Shown in pieces: positions 38,606 through 49,357 of a DNA stretch of 64,000 nucleotides. This stretch comes from Pseudomonas sp. P818 (GTDB lineage Bacteria; Pseudomonadota; Gammaproteobacteria; Pseudomonadales; Pseudomonadaceae). The stretch covers positions 62,001 to 126,000 of the forward strand of contig NZ_ATKM01000007.1 of the NCBI RefSeq assembly GCF_000418555.1, given 5' to 3'. The position numbers and the translations under genes are program-made. The notes beneath the pieces are model-generated. The model was given only the letters and a program-made list of their open reading frames with translations. It was not told the origin of the DNA and did not search any database. Positions within the stretch are counted from its first letter, which is position 1, and each line of letters opens with the position of its first letter.

Positions 38606-39349
38606 ATGAGTCTGCAAGGTAAGGTTGCGCTGGTCACTGGCGCCAGCCGTGGTATCGGCCAGGCAATTGCCCTGGAGCTGGGCCGTCAGGGCGCCATCGT
38701 CATCGGCACTGCCACTTCGGCATCCGGTGCCGAGCGCATCGCTGCCACGCTGAAAGAACACGGCATCAGCGGTACCGGCATGGAACTGAACGTGACCAGT
38801 GCCGAGTCCGTCGAGGCCGTGCTGGGTGCTATCGCCGAGCAGTTCGGTGCGCCGGCCATTCTGGTCAACAACGCCGGTATCACCCGCGACAACCTGATGC
38901 TGCGCATGAAAGACGACGAGTGGTTCGATGTCATCGACACCAACCTCAACAGCCTCTATCGCCTGTCCAAGGGTGTACTGCGTGGCATGACCAAGGCACG
39001 CTTCGGCCGGATCATCAACATCGGTTCCGTGGTTGGTGCCATGGGCAATGCCGGACAGGCCAACTACGCTGCCGCCAAGGCCGGTCTGGAAGGTTTCAGC
39101 CGCGCTCTGGCGCGTGAAGTCGGTTCGCGCGGCATTACCGTCAACTCGGTGGCCCCTGGTTTCATCGATACCGACATGACCCGCGAGCTGCCGGAAGCAC
39201 AGCGCGACGCGCTGCTGACGCAGATTCCGCTGGGCCGTCTGGGCCAGGCCGAAGAGATCGCCAAGGTCGTCGGTTTCCTGGCTTCCGATGGCGCAGGCTA
39301 CGTCACTGGGGCTACTATTCCGGTGAACGGCGGTATGTACATGAGCTAA
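38606..39349 (+). CDS. fabG: 3-oxoacyl-ACP reductase FabG
   Basis: NADPH-dependent reductase of the fatty-acid cycle. 247 residues, SDR fold: TGASRGIG at 11-18, NNAG at 88-91, and the catalytic S141, Y154, K158. AAAGGAGAA lies before the ATG. 15 bases after fabD. Confidence 0.97.
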   Translation: MSLQGKVALVTGASRGIGQAIALELGRQGAIVIGTATSASGAERIAATLKEHGISGTGMELNVTSAESVEAVLGAIAEQFGAPAILVNNAGITRDNLMLRMKDDEWFDVIDTNLNSLYRLSKGVLRGMTKARFGRIINIGSVVGAMGNAGQANYAAAKAGLEGFSRALAREVGSRGITVNSVAPGFIDTDMTRELPEAQRDALLTQIPLGRLGQAEEIAKVVGFLASDGAGYVTGATIPVNGGMYMS

Positions 39350-39498
39350 AAAGGGCGCCTCCGACTGTCCGGAGGTTCTCGAATGTGACGCGAGCCATCA
39401 GAAAACTGTCATAGTGGCTGTCTAAAATCCGTTATAAAGCTGCAACAGGTTTATAGACAGATCGTTGAAGTGTTCCTGGGGGCTCCCCGGCATTCAGC

Positions 39499-39526
39499 TT
39501 GAAATGCTAAAAACCCTTTCTATACA
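39499..39526 (+). promoter_or_regulatory. Candidate acpP promoter
   Basis: TTGAAA (39499-39504) and TATACA (39521-39526) with a 16-bp spacer, about 45 bases before the acpP ribosome site. A separate strong promoter for acpP is expected because ACP is needed in large amounts. Confidence 0.6.
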
Positions 39527-39577
39527 CTTGGCCGCTACCAGCTGCCTGGATTTGTCCAATAGGAGTGAAAACAAGGT

Positions 39578-39814
39578 ATGAGCACCATCGAAGAACGCGT
39601 CAAGAAAATCGTTGCTGAGCAACTTGGCGTCAAGGAAGAGGAAGTAACCAACAGCGCTTCCTTCGTTGAAGACCTGGGTGCCGACTCTCTTGACACCGTT
39701 GAGCTGGTGATGGCTCTCGAGGAAGAATTCGAGACCGAGATCCCGGACGAGCAAGCTGAGAAGATCACCACCGTTCAGGAAGCCATCGACTACGTGACTG
39801 CCCACGCGCAATAA
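39578..39814 (+). CDS. acpP: Acyl carrier protein
   Basis: 78-residue acidic carrier of fatty-acid intermediates. The phosphopantetheine site is S37 in [11 protein letters not shown]. Preceded by TAGGAGTG. Flanked by its own promoter and terminator, so its expression can be set apart from fabG and fabF. Confidence 0.98.
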   Translation: MSTIEERVKKIVAEQLGVKEEEVTNSASFVEDLGADSLDTVELVMALEEEFETEIPDEQAEKITTVQEAIDYVTAHAQ

Positions 39815-39836
39815 GTCACCGTCAGCTTTCTGACCG

Positions 39837-39876
39837 AGAAAAGCCGCACTGCCCTCATCAGGCGTGCGGCTTTTCT
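39837..39876 (+). terminator. Terminator after acpP
   Basis: 13-bp arms AGAAAAGCCGCAC / GTGCGGCTTTTCT with a 14-base loop, ending in a T-rich run. It lies between acpP and fabF and would give surplus acpP transcript. Confidence 0.85.
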
Positions 39877-39925
39877 TTACGTGCAAGGCGCATGTAGCGC
39901 CTGAGTAGAACAAGAGGAGATTGCT

Positions 39926-41170
39926 GTGTCGCGTAGACGCGTCGTGGTTACCGGTATGGGCATGCTGTCGCCGCTGGGTAACGATGTGCCGAGCAGCTGG
40001 CAGGGCATTTTGGCCGGGCGCAGTGGCATCGGTCTGATCGAACACATGGACCTGTCCGCCTACTCCACCCGTTTTGGCGGGTCGCTCAAGGGCTTCAACG
40101 TCGAGGAGTACCTCTCCGCCAAGGAGGCGCGCAAGCTCGACCTGTTCATCCAGTACGGTCTCGCTGCCTGCTTCCAGGCCGTGCGTGATTCCGGGCTGGA
40201 AATCACCGACGCCAATCGTGAGCGTATCGGTGTGGCCATGGGCTCCGGTATCGGCGGCCTGACCAATATCGAGAACAACTGCAAATCGCTGCACGAACAG
40301 GGGCCGCGGCGTATTTCGCCGTTCTTCGTGCCGGGCTCGATCATCAACATGATTTCCGGTTTCCTGTCGATCCACCTGGGGCTGCAGGGGCCGAACTACG
40401 CCATCGCTACGGCGTGTACCACCGGCACCCATTGCATCGGCATGGCCGCGCGCAACATCGCCTATGGCGAAGCTGACGTCATGGTAGCCGGCGGCGCCGA
40501 GATGGCGGCCTGCGGCCTGGGCATGGGCGGTTTCGGTGCGGCGCGCGCACTGTCGACTCGCAACGACGAGCCGACCAAGGCCAGCCGTCCCTGGGACAAG
40601 GGCCGTGACGGCTTCGTGCTGTCCGACGGCTCCGGTGCCCTGGTGCTGGAAGAACTGGAACACGCCAAGGCGCGTGGCGCCACCATCTATGCCGAGCTGA
40701 TCGGTTTCGGCATGAGCGGCGACGCCTTCCACATGACCTCGCCGCCTGAGGATGGCGCTGGTGCGGCGCGCTGCATGGCGGCAGCCCTGCGCGATGCCGG
40801 CATCAATGCCGACCAGGTGCAGTACATCAACGCGCACGGCACTTCGACCCCGGCTGGCGATATCGCCGAAGCTGCGGCGGTGAAGAGCGTGTTCGGTGAT
40901 CACGCCTACAAGCTGTCGGTCAGCTCGACCAAGTCCATGACCGGTCACCTGCTGGGGGCTGCGGGCGCGGTGGAAGCGATTTTCAGCGTGCTGGCGATCC
41001 GCGACCAGGTCGCGCCGCCGACCATCAACCTGGACGAGCCGGACGAAGGTTGCGACCTGGACTTCGTCGCGCACCAGGCCAAGGCCATGCCGATCGAAAT
41101 CGCCCTGTCGAACTCCTTCGGCTTCGGCGGTACCAACGGCTCACTGCTGTTCCGTCGGTACCACGGCTGA
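39926..41170 (+). CDS. fabF: 3-oxoacyl-ACP synthase II FabF
   Basis: Condensing enzyme, 414 residues. Catalytic C164 in ATACTTGTH and the two histidines in [11 protein letters not shown] and [14 protein letters not shown] start at 39926 with AGAGGAG upstream. The stop overlaps the pabC start. Confidence 0.97.
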   Translation: MSRRRVVVTGMGMLSPLGNDVPSSWQGILAGRSGIGLIEHMDLSAYSTRFGGSLKGFNVEEYLSAKEARKLDLFIQYGLAACFQAVRDSGLEITDANRERIGVAMGSGIGGLTNIENNCKSLHEQGPRRISPFFVPGSIINMISGFLSIHLGLQGPNYAIATACTTGTHCIGMAARNIAYGEADVMVAGGAEMAACGLGMGGFGAARALSTRNDEPTKASRPWDKGRDGFVLSDGSGALVLEELEHAKARGATIYAELIGFGMSGDAFHMTSPPEDGAGAARCMAAALRDAGINADQVQYINAHGTSTPAGDIAEAAAVKSVFGDHAYKLSVSSTKSMTGHLLGAAGAVEAIFSVLAIRDQVAPPTINLDEPDEGCDLDFVAHQAKAMPIEIALSNSFGFGGTNGSLLFRRYHG

Positions 41171-41985
41171 TGCTGAGCTGGGTCAACGGCGCGCCCGGCG
41201 AGCAGTTGTCGGTTCGCGACCGTGGCCTGGCTTACGGCGATGGTCTGTTCGAGACCATCGCTGTGCGTGGCGGGCGCATCCCTTTGCTGGCGCGGCACAT
41301 GGCGCGCCTGGCTGAGGGCTGTCGACGTCTGTCCATTCCTCTCGATCTGGTACTGATGGAAGGCGAGTTGCAGGCCTTTGCCGGGCAACTGGGTGAGGGC
41401 GTGGCCAAGCTGATCGTCAGCCGCGGTGAGGGCCAGCGTGGCTACGCGCCGCCGCAACCCTGTCAGCCGCTGCGCATCTTGCAGGCCGCCCCTTTGCCGC
41501 ACTATCCCGCTGTGCACGCCGATCAGGGCGTGCGTCTGTTTCCCTGCGTGACGCGTCTGGCCGAGCAGCCCTTGCTGGCCGGGCTCAAGCATCTCAATCG
41601 TCTGGAGCAGGTATTGGCGCGTGCCGAGTGGCAGGACGCCGAGTGCGCTGAGGGTCTGATGCGTGACAGCAGCGGCCGGGTCATCGAAGGCGTGTACAGC
41701 AACCTGTTTCTGGTCATCGAAGGTGGGCTGGTGACGGCCGATCTGTCGCGCTGTGGGGTGGCGGGGGTGATGCGTGCGGAGATTCTGCAGCAGGCGCAGA
41801 TGCTCGGGCTGGCCATCGAGTTACGCGATATTTCATTGGAAGAACTGCTGAGTGCCGATGAAGTCTTTCTCTGCAACAGCCTTTACGGCATCTGGCCTGT
41901 ACGGGCGCTGCAAGAGCGACACTGGTCGGTCGGGCCGCTCACCCGTAAACTGCAGGCCATCGTCTGCGACCTACTGAGTAAATAA
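41170..41985 (+). CDS. pabC: Aminodeoxychorismate lyase PabC
   Basis: PLP enzyme that releases p-aminobenzoate for folate. 271 residues from ATG 41170 ([15 protein letters not shown]). K140 in GLKHLNRLEQ is the PLP lysine; FETIAVRGGR and DSSGRVIEGVYSNLF are family blocks. Overlaps fabF by one base; mltG follows four bases later. Confidence 0.94.
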   Translation: MLSWVNGAPGEQLSVRDRGLAYGDGLFETIAVRGGRIPLLARHMARLAEGCRRLSIPLDLVLMEGELQAFAGQLGEGVAKLIVSRGEGQRGYAPPQPCQPLRILQAAPLPHYPAVHADQGVRLFPCVTRLAEQPLLAGLKHLNRLEQVLARAEWQDAECAEGLMRDSSGRVIEGVYSNLFLVIEGGLVTADLSRCGVAGVMRAEILQQAQMLGLAIELRDISLEELLSADEVFLCNSLYGIWPVRALQERHWSVGPLTRKLQAIVCDLLSK

Positions 41986-41988
41986 CTG

Positions 41989-43044
41989 GTGCTACGCAAG
42001 ATCTTGTTGCTGCTCGAGTGCGGTGTGCTGCTGGCTGCGCTGCTGGTGGTAGGGGCCGCCTGGCAGCAGCACAGAGCGCTGGAACAGCCTCTGCATCTGA
42101 CTGAAGAAATGCTCCTGGAGGTGCCGTCCGGCGCCACGCCGAGCGGCCTGCTCAATCGTCTGGAAGCCGACGGCGTGATCGACAACGCTTTCTGGCTGCG
42201 CCTTTACTGGCGTTTTAATCTGCGTGCTCCGGCCATGCACAGCGGCGAATACCGCCTGCTGCCCGAGCACAGCGCGCGGGACATGCTCGGCCTGTGGCAG
42301 CGCGGCGAAGTGGTGCAGTACAGCCTGACGCTGGTCGAGGGCTGGAACTTCCGCCAGGTGCGTGCGGCCCTGGGGCGTCAGGAGCGCCTGGAGCAGCGTC
42401 TGGCCAATCTCACCGATGCCCAGTTGATGGAACGTCTGGGTCTGGCCGGACAGAATCCGGAAGGGCGCTTCTTCCCCGATACCTACCGCTATGTGCGCGG
42501 CATGAGTGACGAAGACCTGCTCAAGCAGGCCAATGCTCGCCTTGAAGCCGTACTCGCCGAAGAGTGGCAGAAACGCGCCGAGGGTTTGCCTTACCGCGAG
42601 CCTTACGAGGCACTGATCATGGCCTCGATGATCGAGAAGGAAACCGGCGTGCCTGAGGAGCGCGGCGAGATTGCCGGCGTGTTCGTCCGCCGTCTGCGTA
42701 TGGGCATGCGTCTGCAGACCGACCCCACCGTGATCTACGGCATGGGCGAGCGCTACAACGGCCGTATCACTCGTGCAGACCTGCGCACGCCGACGCCCTA
42801 CAACACCTACACCATCGACGGCATGCCGCCGACGCCGATCGCCATGGTCGGGCGTGAGTCCATCCACGCCGCGCTCAACCCGCTCGATGGCGCCACCCTG
42901 TATTTCGTCGCGCGAGGCGACGGCAGTCATGTGTTCTCCAACACCCTGGACGAGCACAACCGCGCCGTGCGCGAATACCAGCTCAAGCGTCGCGCCGACT
43001 ACCGCTCCAGCCCCGCGCCTCGCGCGGCGGCCGAAACTGAATAA
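41989..43044 (+). CDS. mltG: Endolytic murein transglycosylase MltG
   Basis: Cuts nascent glycan strands to limit their length. 351 residues from GTG: one membrane helix (about 4-24), a LysM-like region and the YceG domain with the catalytic glutamate in ASMIEKETGVPEER near residue 216, and LQTDPTVIYG. Same operon as pabC and tmk, as in many gamma-proteobacteria. Confidence 0.95.
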   Translation: MLRKILLLLECGVLLAALLVVGAAWQQHRALEQPLHLTEEMLLEVPSGATPSGLLNRLEADGVIDNAFWLRLYWRFNLRAPAMHSGEYRLLPEHSARDMLGLWQRGEVVQYSLTLVEGWNFRQVRAALGRQERLEQRLANLTDAQLMERLGLAGQNPEGRFFPDTYRYVRGMSDEDLLKQANARLEAVLAEEWQKRAEGLPYREPYEALIMASMIEKETGVPEERGEIAGVFVRRLRMGMRLQTDPTVIYGMGERYNGRITRADLRTPTPYNTYTIDGMPPTPIAMVGRESIHAALNPLDGATLYFVARGDGSHVFSNTLDEHNRAVREYQLKRRADYRSSPAPRAAAETE

Positions 43045-44671
<1,627 letters not shown>

Positions 44672-44797
44672 CGAAGGTCGCATCGGGATTCGGCAAGGCG
44701 TCACATTCTGCTGGCTGCGTGCCACCCGGTGGTTTGCGCCGGAGTATGAACAGGCCCTAGAATCAAGCATTAAGCAATAAACGCCAGGAATGTGCTG

Positions 44798-45154
44798 ATG
44801 AGCCTGCCACCCAATCTGGGTCCCCGTAACGGAATTCTGTCCCTGACCATCAAGGACAAGTCCGTGCTGTACGCGGCCTACATGCCCTTCATCAAGAACG
44901 GCGGGCTCTTCATTCCCACCAACAAGAGCTACAAGCTCGGTGATGAAGTGTTCATGCTGCTCAACCTGATGGACGAGCCGGAGAAGATCCCGGTGGCCGG
45001 CAAGGTGGTGTGGATCACCCCAAAAGGTGCCCAAGGCAACCGCGCTGCCGGTGTCGGCGTGCAGTTCAACGATGGCGACAATACCGCCCGCAACAAGATC
45101 GAAACCTACCTCGCTGGCGCACTCAAGTCCGACCGCCCGACGCACACCATGTAA
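44798..45154 (+). CDS. pilZ: Type IV pilus assembly protein PilZ
   Basis: 118 residues, MSLPPNLGPRNGILSLTI. This is the founding PilZ protein needed for twitching; it lacks the RxxxR c-di-GMP motif and acts by binding the PilB motor and FimX. The position between holB and tatD is conserved in pseudomonads. ATG 44798 is preferred over the in-frame ATG-less extension two codons upstream. Confidence 0.95.
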   Translation: MSLPPNLGPRNGILSLTIKDKSVLYAAYMPFIKNGGLFIPTNKSYKLGDEVFMLLNLMDEPEKIPVAGKVVWITPKGAQGNRAAGVGVQFNDGDNTARNKIETYLAGALKSDRPTHTM

Positions 45155-45268
45155 TCCGCTGGCCGCGAGCGAACTTTCCTCGCGGTCAAAGCATCTCCCT
45201 CTGAGCGTCCAGGCACCTGCCGCTTTCGATTACAATTCGGGCTTTCCCTTTGCCCGAGTTTTCCCGCT

Positions 45269-46051
45269 GTGCTGATCGACTCCCATTGCCACCTTGATCG
45301 TCTCGACCTCGCTGCCCATGGCGGTTCGCTGGATGCTGCCCTGGAGGCGGCGCGAGCCGCCGGCGTCGGCCATTTCCTGTGCATCGGCGTCAGCGCCGAC
45401 AACGCCGCCACGGTCAAGGGCCTGGCCGAGCGTTATGCCGATGTCGATTGCTCGGTGGGCGTGCATCCGTTGGACCTCGAGCCGGGCGCCGAACCGGCGC
45501 TGGACTGGCTGCTGGGCGAGCTGGAGCATCCGAAGGTGGTGGCCATCGGCGAAACCGGCCTGGATTACCACTACGAGCCGGAGTCTGCTGCGCTGCAGCA
45601 GGCGTCCTTCCGCCTGCATCTGGAAGCGGCGCGCATCACCGGCAAGCCGGTAATCGTTCACACTCGCGAGGCTCGCGCCGATACCCTGGCGCTGCTGCGC
45701 GAAGCGGCACTGCCGCAGGCCGGGGTGCTGCACTGCTTCACCGAAGATTGGGAGATGGCCAAGGCCGCGCTGGACATCGGTTTCTATATTTCCCTCTCCG
45801 GTATCGTCACCTTCCGCAATGCCGAAGCGCTGCGCGATGTGGCGCGCCAGGTGCCGGCTGATCGTCTGCTGGTGGAGACCGACTCGCCCTACCTGGCGCC
45901 CGTGCCGCATCGCGGCAAGCCCAACCTGCCGCAATACGTGCGTGAGGTCGCCGAGTACCTGGCGGTGCTGCGTGGCGTCAGCTACGAGGCGCTGGCCGAG
46001 CAGACCTCGAGCAACTTCAAGCGCCTGTTCCCGTTGGCTGGTGTGGCTTGA
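45269..46051 (+). CDS. TatD-family metal-dependent hydrolase
   Basis: 260 residues from GTG 45269. Metal ligands H6 and H8 in IDSHCHLD, GETGLDYHY, VIVHTREA, HCFTEDW and ETDSPYLAP follow the TatD pattern of a DNase/amidohydrolase. Last gene of the long fab-to-tatD run. Confidence 0.94.
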   Translation: MLIDSHCHLDRLDLAAHGGSLDAALEAARAAGVGHFLCIGVSADNAATVKGLAERYADVDCSVGVHPLDLEPGAEPALDWLLGELEHPKVVAIGETGLDYHYEPESAALQQASFRLHLEAARITGKPVIVHTREARADTLALLREAALPQAGVLHCFTEDWEMAKAALDIGFYISLSGIVTFRNAEALRDVARQVPADRLLVETDSPYLAPVPHRGKPNLPQYVREVAEYLAVLRGVSYEALAEQTSSNFKRLFPLAGVA

Positions 46052-46059
46052 AACTATGG

Positions 46060-46120
46060 CGTAGCCCGGATGCAATCCGGGGACGTCGGTAGATATTTCC
46101 CGGATTGCATCCGGGCTACG
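46060..46120. repeat. Palindromic repeat with 22-bp perfect arms, second copy
   Basis: Arms at 46060-46081 and 46099-46120 are identical to those at 15689-15750, with an unrelated 17-bp spacer. It follows the tatD-type gene by nine bases and could act as a transcription stop. Confidence 0.8.
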
Positions 46121-46146
46121 ATCAGCGCCTTTACCAATGGCCAGGC

Positions 46147-46266
46147 AAAAAAAACCCGGACTCTGGGGGATGAATCCGGGTTAAGACCATTAGGAGTAAA
46201 TCAAGGTACGCGGTCCACGGTACCTTGGCTGGCGGGGCACTTGGGGGGAGATGCCGCACGCCAGTA
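46147..46266 (-). ncRNA. rgsA: RgsA-type small RNA
   Basis: About 120 nt on the minus strand with three hairpins: CTGGCG/CGCCAG (46264-46259 with 46234-46229), a perfect 8-bp CAAGGTAC/GTACCTTG (46227-46220 with 46209-46202), and the terminator TCCGGGTT/AACCCGGA (46182-46153) followed by eight T. TAATACT at 46279-46273 is a -10 that would start transcription near 46266 and resembles sigmaS elements. Loops contain C-rich runs (CTCCCCCC, TCCCCC) suited to pairing with ribosome-binding sites. P. aeruginosa RgsA (P16), a stress-regulated RNA, lies next to the same tatD gene; identity is by position, size and fold, not alignment. Confidence 0.8.
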
Positions 46267-46356
46267 AGTTCCAGTATTAGCCATGATCCGCGAGCGTCCA
46301 GGCCAAACTGGGTGTTTTTTAAACAGATTTGGAATACCGCGGGCGCTGCTGAGTCC

Positions 46357-47490
46357 TCACCCTTTTGCCAGCTGGGTTAGGAGGCTCAAAGTTTCTTCGA
46401 TCACCTGCTCGCTGGTATAGAAATGAGGCGACAGGCGGACACCTGCCCCGCGCTGCACGCAGATCACCTGTTCCTCGCGCAGGCGCTGATACAGTGCAGC
46501 ATTGTCCCAGCCGGCCAGGCTGAAGTTGAGGATGCCGGCGCGGCGTTGCGTAGCCAACGGGCTGTGCAGCGTAGCGCCCGGTAGCCTGGCAATGCCGTCG
46601 GTCAATTGCTGCACGCGCTCTTCCAGCAGCTCGCCGACGCGCTCCATGCCCACTTCTTCGAGCAGCGACAGGCTCGCCTCCAGGGCGAAGGCGCCGAGCA
46701 TGTTCGGGCTGCCGCATTCGAAGCGCCGTGCGCTGCGTGCCGGTTGCCAGTCCAGGCGCGTATAGTCGCCGGCATGTTCCAGCATGTGCCAGCCGTATTC
46801 GTGCAGTTTCAGCTGGTCGCGTACCGCGGTGCGGCAATAGAACACGCCCAGACCTTCCGGGCCGAGCATCCACTTGTGGCCGTCGGCCATGGCGAAGTCA
46901 CAGTCATAGGCCTGGACGTCGAAGGGCAGGGCGCCCAGCTGCTGGATCGCATCCACGCAGAACAGCACGCCGTGCCGGCGGCAGCCGCGACCGAGGCGCG
47001 GCAGATCCAGGCGCAGGCCGCTGGCGAACTGCACGGCGCTGATCGACAACAGGCGTGTTCGCGGGGTGAAGGCGGCGAGCAGGGCTGCTTCCGGATCATC
47101 GCCCTTGAGGCTGACTTCGACCACCTCCACACCCTGGGCTGCCAGCGCCAGCCAGACGATGCGGTTGGAGGGAAATTCCTCGTCGCTGATAATCACCTGG
47201 TCGCCGGCCCGCCAATCCAGGCCGAAAGCCACGAATGACAGCGCTTCGGAGGTGTTCTTGACCAGTGCGATATCGCCGGTGCTGGGTGCGTTCAGCAGGC
47301 GCATGAGGCGTTCGCGTAGGCTACGCTCCAGTTTCAACCAGTCGGGATAGTTGCGTGCGCCGCTGGTCACGTTCGCTTCCGAGAACCGCCGCACCGCTTC
47401 AGCACTGCGTTTCGGCCAGGGAGCGACCGCCGCGTGGTTCAGATAGCGCAGTCCGTTTTCCAGGGGAAACTCATCATGAAACACGTACAT
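46357..47490 (-). CDS. Class V aminotransferase-fold PLP enzyme
   Basis: 377 residues from ATG 47490 (MYVFHDEFPLENGLRYLNHA). The fold is that of cysteine desulfurases/kynureninase: LVKNTSEALSFVAFGL, CVDAIQQLGALPFDV and the PLP lysine in MADGHKWMLGPEG. No cysteine-desulfurase active-site loop is evident, so the reaction is open. A small RNA gene lies 90 bases downstream on the same strand; a TetR gene is divergent. Confidence 0.85.
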   Translation of the reverse strand: MYVFHDEFPLENGLRYLNHAAVAPWPKRSAEAVRRFSEANVTSGARNYPDWLKLERSLRERLMRLLNAPSTGDIALVKNTSEALSFVAFGLDWRAGDQVIISDEEFPSNRIVWLALAAQGVEVVEVSLKGDDPEAALLAAFTPRTRLLSISAVQFASGLRLDLPRLGRGCRRHGVLFCVDAIQQLGALPFDVQAYDCDFAMADGHKWMLGPEGLGVFYCRTAVRDQLKLHEYGWHMLEHAGDYTRLDWQPARSARRFECGSPNMLGAFALEASLSLLEEVGMERVGELLEERVQQLTDGIARLPGATLHSPLATQRRAGILNFSLAGWDNAALYQRLREEQVICVQRGAGVRLSPHFYTSEQVIEETLSLLTQLAKG

Positions 47491-47565
47491 GGTCGGATGA
47501 TCCGTGCAATTTGGCCGCATTTGGGCATAATAAGCGGCTTCGATTTTTGACCCCGTAGTCCCTTT

Positions 47566-48186
47566 ATGCAGAAAGAACCCCGTAAGGTCCGCGAATTCCG
47601 TCGCCGCGAGCAAGAAATTCTCGATACCGCGCTGAAACTCTTCCTCGAACAAGGAGAAGACAGCGTTACTGTCGAGATGATCGCTGATGCGGTCGGTATC
47701 GGCAAAGGCACTATCTACAAGCACTTCAAGTCCAAGGCGGAGATCTACCTGCGCCTGATGCTCGACTACGAGCGCGATCTCAACGAGCTGCTGCATTCGG
47801 CTGACGTGGATCGTGACAAGGAAGCGCTGTCGCGTGCCTATTTCGAGTTCCGCATGCGCGACCCGCAGCGCTATCGCCTGTTCGACCGCCTGGAAGAGAA
47901 GGTGGTCAAGGGCAATCAGGTGCCGGAAATGGTCGAGCAGCTGCACAAGATCCGTGCTTCCAACTTCGAGCGCCTGACTCAGCTGATCAAGGGCCGCATC
48001 GCCGAAGGCAAGCTGGAAGACGTGCCGCCGTACTTCCACTACTGCGCCGCCTGGGCGCTGGTACACGGCGCCGTGGCGCTGTACCACTCGCCGTTCTGGA
48101 GCAACGTGCTCGAGGATCAGGAAGGCTTCTTCCAGTTCCTCATGGACATCGGCGTACGCATGGGCAACAAGCGCAAGCGCGACTGA
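47566..48186 (+). CDS. TetR-family transcriptional regulator
   Basis: 206 residues; the HTH lies at about 20-60 (ILDTALKLFLEQGEDSVTVEMIADAVG, GKGTIYKHFKSKAE). The ligand domain has no recognised specificity. It is divergent from the aminotransferase gene with a 75-bp gap, so that gene is a natural candidate target. Confidence 0.92.
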   Translation: MQKEPRKVREFRRREQEILDTALKLFLEQGEDSVTVEMIADAVGIGKGTIYKHFKSKAEIYLRLMLDYERDLNELLHSADVDRDKEALSRAYFEFRMRDPQRYRLFDRLEEKVVKGNQVPEMVEQLHKIRASNFERLTQLIKGRIAEGKLEDVPPYFHYCAAWALVHGAVALYHSPFWSNVLEDQEGFFQFLMDIGVRMGNKRKRD

Positions 48187-48319
48187 GTCCCGGCGGGACT
48201 CGCTACCGGGGCGACACTGACCCCCGGCAAATGCGACCTCGCTCATTCAGCCGGCCGATGGTCCATGTGCCGCGGCCGGTGACGGCGATATACTCCAGTC
48301 ATCCTTCCCGGAGTACGCC

Positions 48320-49288
48320 ATGATCGTTGACCGCCAGGGCAGACGCTTTCGCAACCTTCGCGTCAGCCTGACCGCCGCCTGCAATTACGCCTGCACCTAC
48401 TGTGTGCCGAACGGCAAGCGCCTGGTCGCCGCTCAGGACGAACTCTCCGCTGATGCCATGGCACGTGGCGTGGCATATCTGATCGAAGCAGCCGGCATCG
48501 AGCGCCTGCGCATCACCGGTGGTGAGCCGCTGGTGAGTACGCGCCTGGATCCCTTCCTGCGTCAAGTCAGCCTGCTCGGCCTCGACGACATCAGCCTGAC
48601 CACCAACGGCCAGTTGCTCGAGCGCAAGCTGCCGCTGCTGGTCGAGTGCGGTATCCGCCGTCTCAACGTCTCCCTCGATACCCTCGACGCCAGTGCCTTC
48701 CGCAGCATCGCCCGCGGTGGCGATCTGGCCACCGTGCTGGCCGGCATGGAAGCAGCGCGCGAAGCGGGGATGAAGATCAAGGTCAACATGGTGCCGTTGC
48801 GCGGGCAGAACCTCGATCAGGTACTGCCGCTGCTTGACTACTGCCTGGAGCGAGGTTTCGAACTGCGTTTCATCGAGCTGATGCGCATGGGCCACCTGGC
48901 ACGTGACCCCAATGCCTTCAACCAGCAGTTCGTTGGTCTGCCCGAGCTGCTCGAGCTGATCGGTAGCCGCCACCAGTACATCCAGGCCGATGCACCGGTA
49001 GATGCTACGGCGATGCGCTACGCCATTGCCGGTGCAGGCCATTTCGGCGTGATCGCCAACGAAAGCGTGCCGTTCTGCCGGACCTGCTCGCGCCTGCGCC
49101 TGTCGTCCACCGGCTGGTTGCATGGCTGCCTGTCGTCGAGCAATCGCCACTTCGTCGGCGATCTGCTGGACAAGCCGCGTCACCAGGCCCTGCCAGCGCT
49201 GCAGCGGCTGCTGGTCAAGGCCCTCGGCGACAAGCAGGATCTGGCCTTCTCCGGCGGCGTCACCGTGATGAAGATCATCGGCGGCTGA
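48320..49288 (+). CDS. moaA: GTP 3',8-cyclase MoaA (radical SAM)
   Basis: 322 residues. The radical-SAM cluster ligands are C21, C25, C28 (AACNYACTYCVP); the C-terminal cluster has CRTC plus a cysteine 13 residues on (GWLHGC); the chain ends in GG, needed by MoaA. ITGGEPL follows the SAM motif. All catalytic features of molybdenum cofactor step 1 are present. It stands alone without other moa genes, so it may be one of two MoaA copies. Confidence 0.88.
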   Translation: MIVDRQGRRFRNLRVSLTAACNYACTYCVPNGKRLVAAQDELSADAMARGVAYLIEAAGIERLRITGGEPLVSTRLDPFLRQVSLLGLDDISLTTNGQLLERKLPLLVECGIRRLNVSLDTLDASAFRSIARGGDLATVLAGMEAAREAGMKIKVNMVPLRGQNLDQVLPLLDYCLERGFELRFIELMRMGHLARDPNAFNQQFVGLPELLELIGSRHQYIQADAPVDATAMRYAIAGAGHFGVIANESVPFCRTCSRLRLSSTGWLHGCLSSSNRHFVGDLLDKPRHQALPALQRLLVKALGDKQDLAFSGGVTVMKIIGG

Positions 49289-49309
49289 GGCCTAGCTTAG
49301 CCGTTCTGA
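49288..49309. repeat. Imperfect direct repeat, left flank of arsenic segment
   Basis: AGGCCTAGCTTAGCCGTTCT continuing to 49309 matches 55008-55029 at 18 of 22 positions, same orientation. It begins in the moaA stop codon. The pair brackets the acr3-to-arsJ segment. Confidence 0.4.
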
Positions 49310-49357
49310 AGCGATTCCAGGGTGTGTCCCCGGCATCCCGGGGCGGATACCCTGCTA

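Noticed and set aside
48185..48201. GAGTCCCG/CGGGACTC hairpin after the TetR gene as terminator
   Set aside because: No T tract and a one-base centre; too weak to call.
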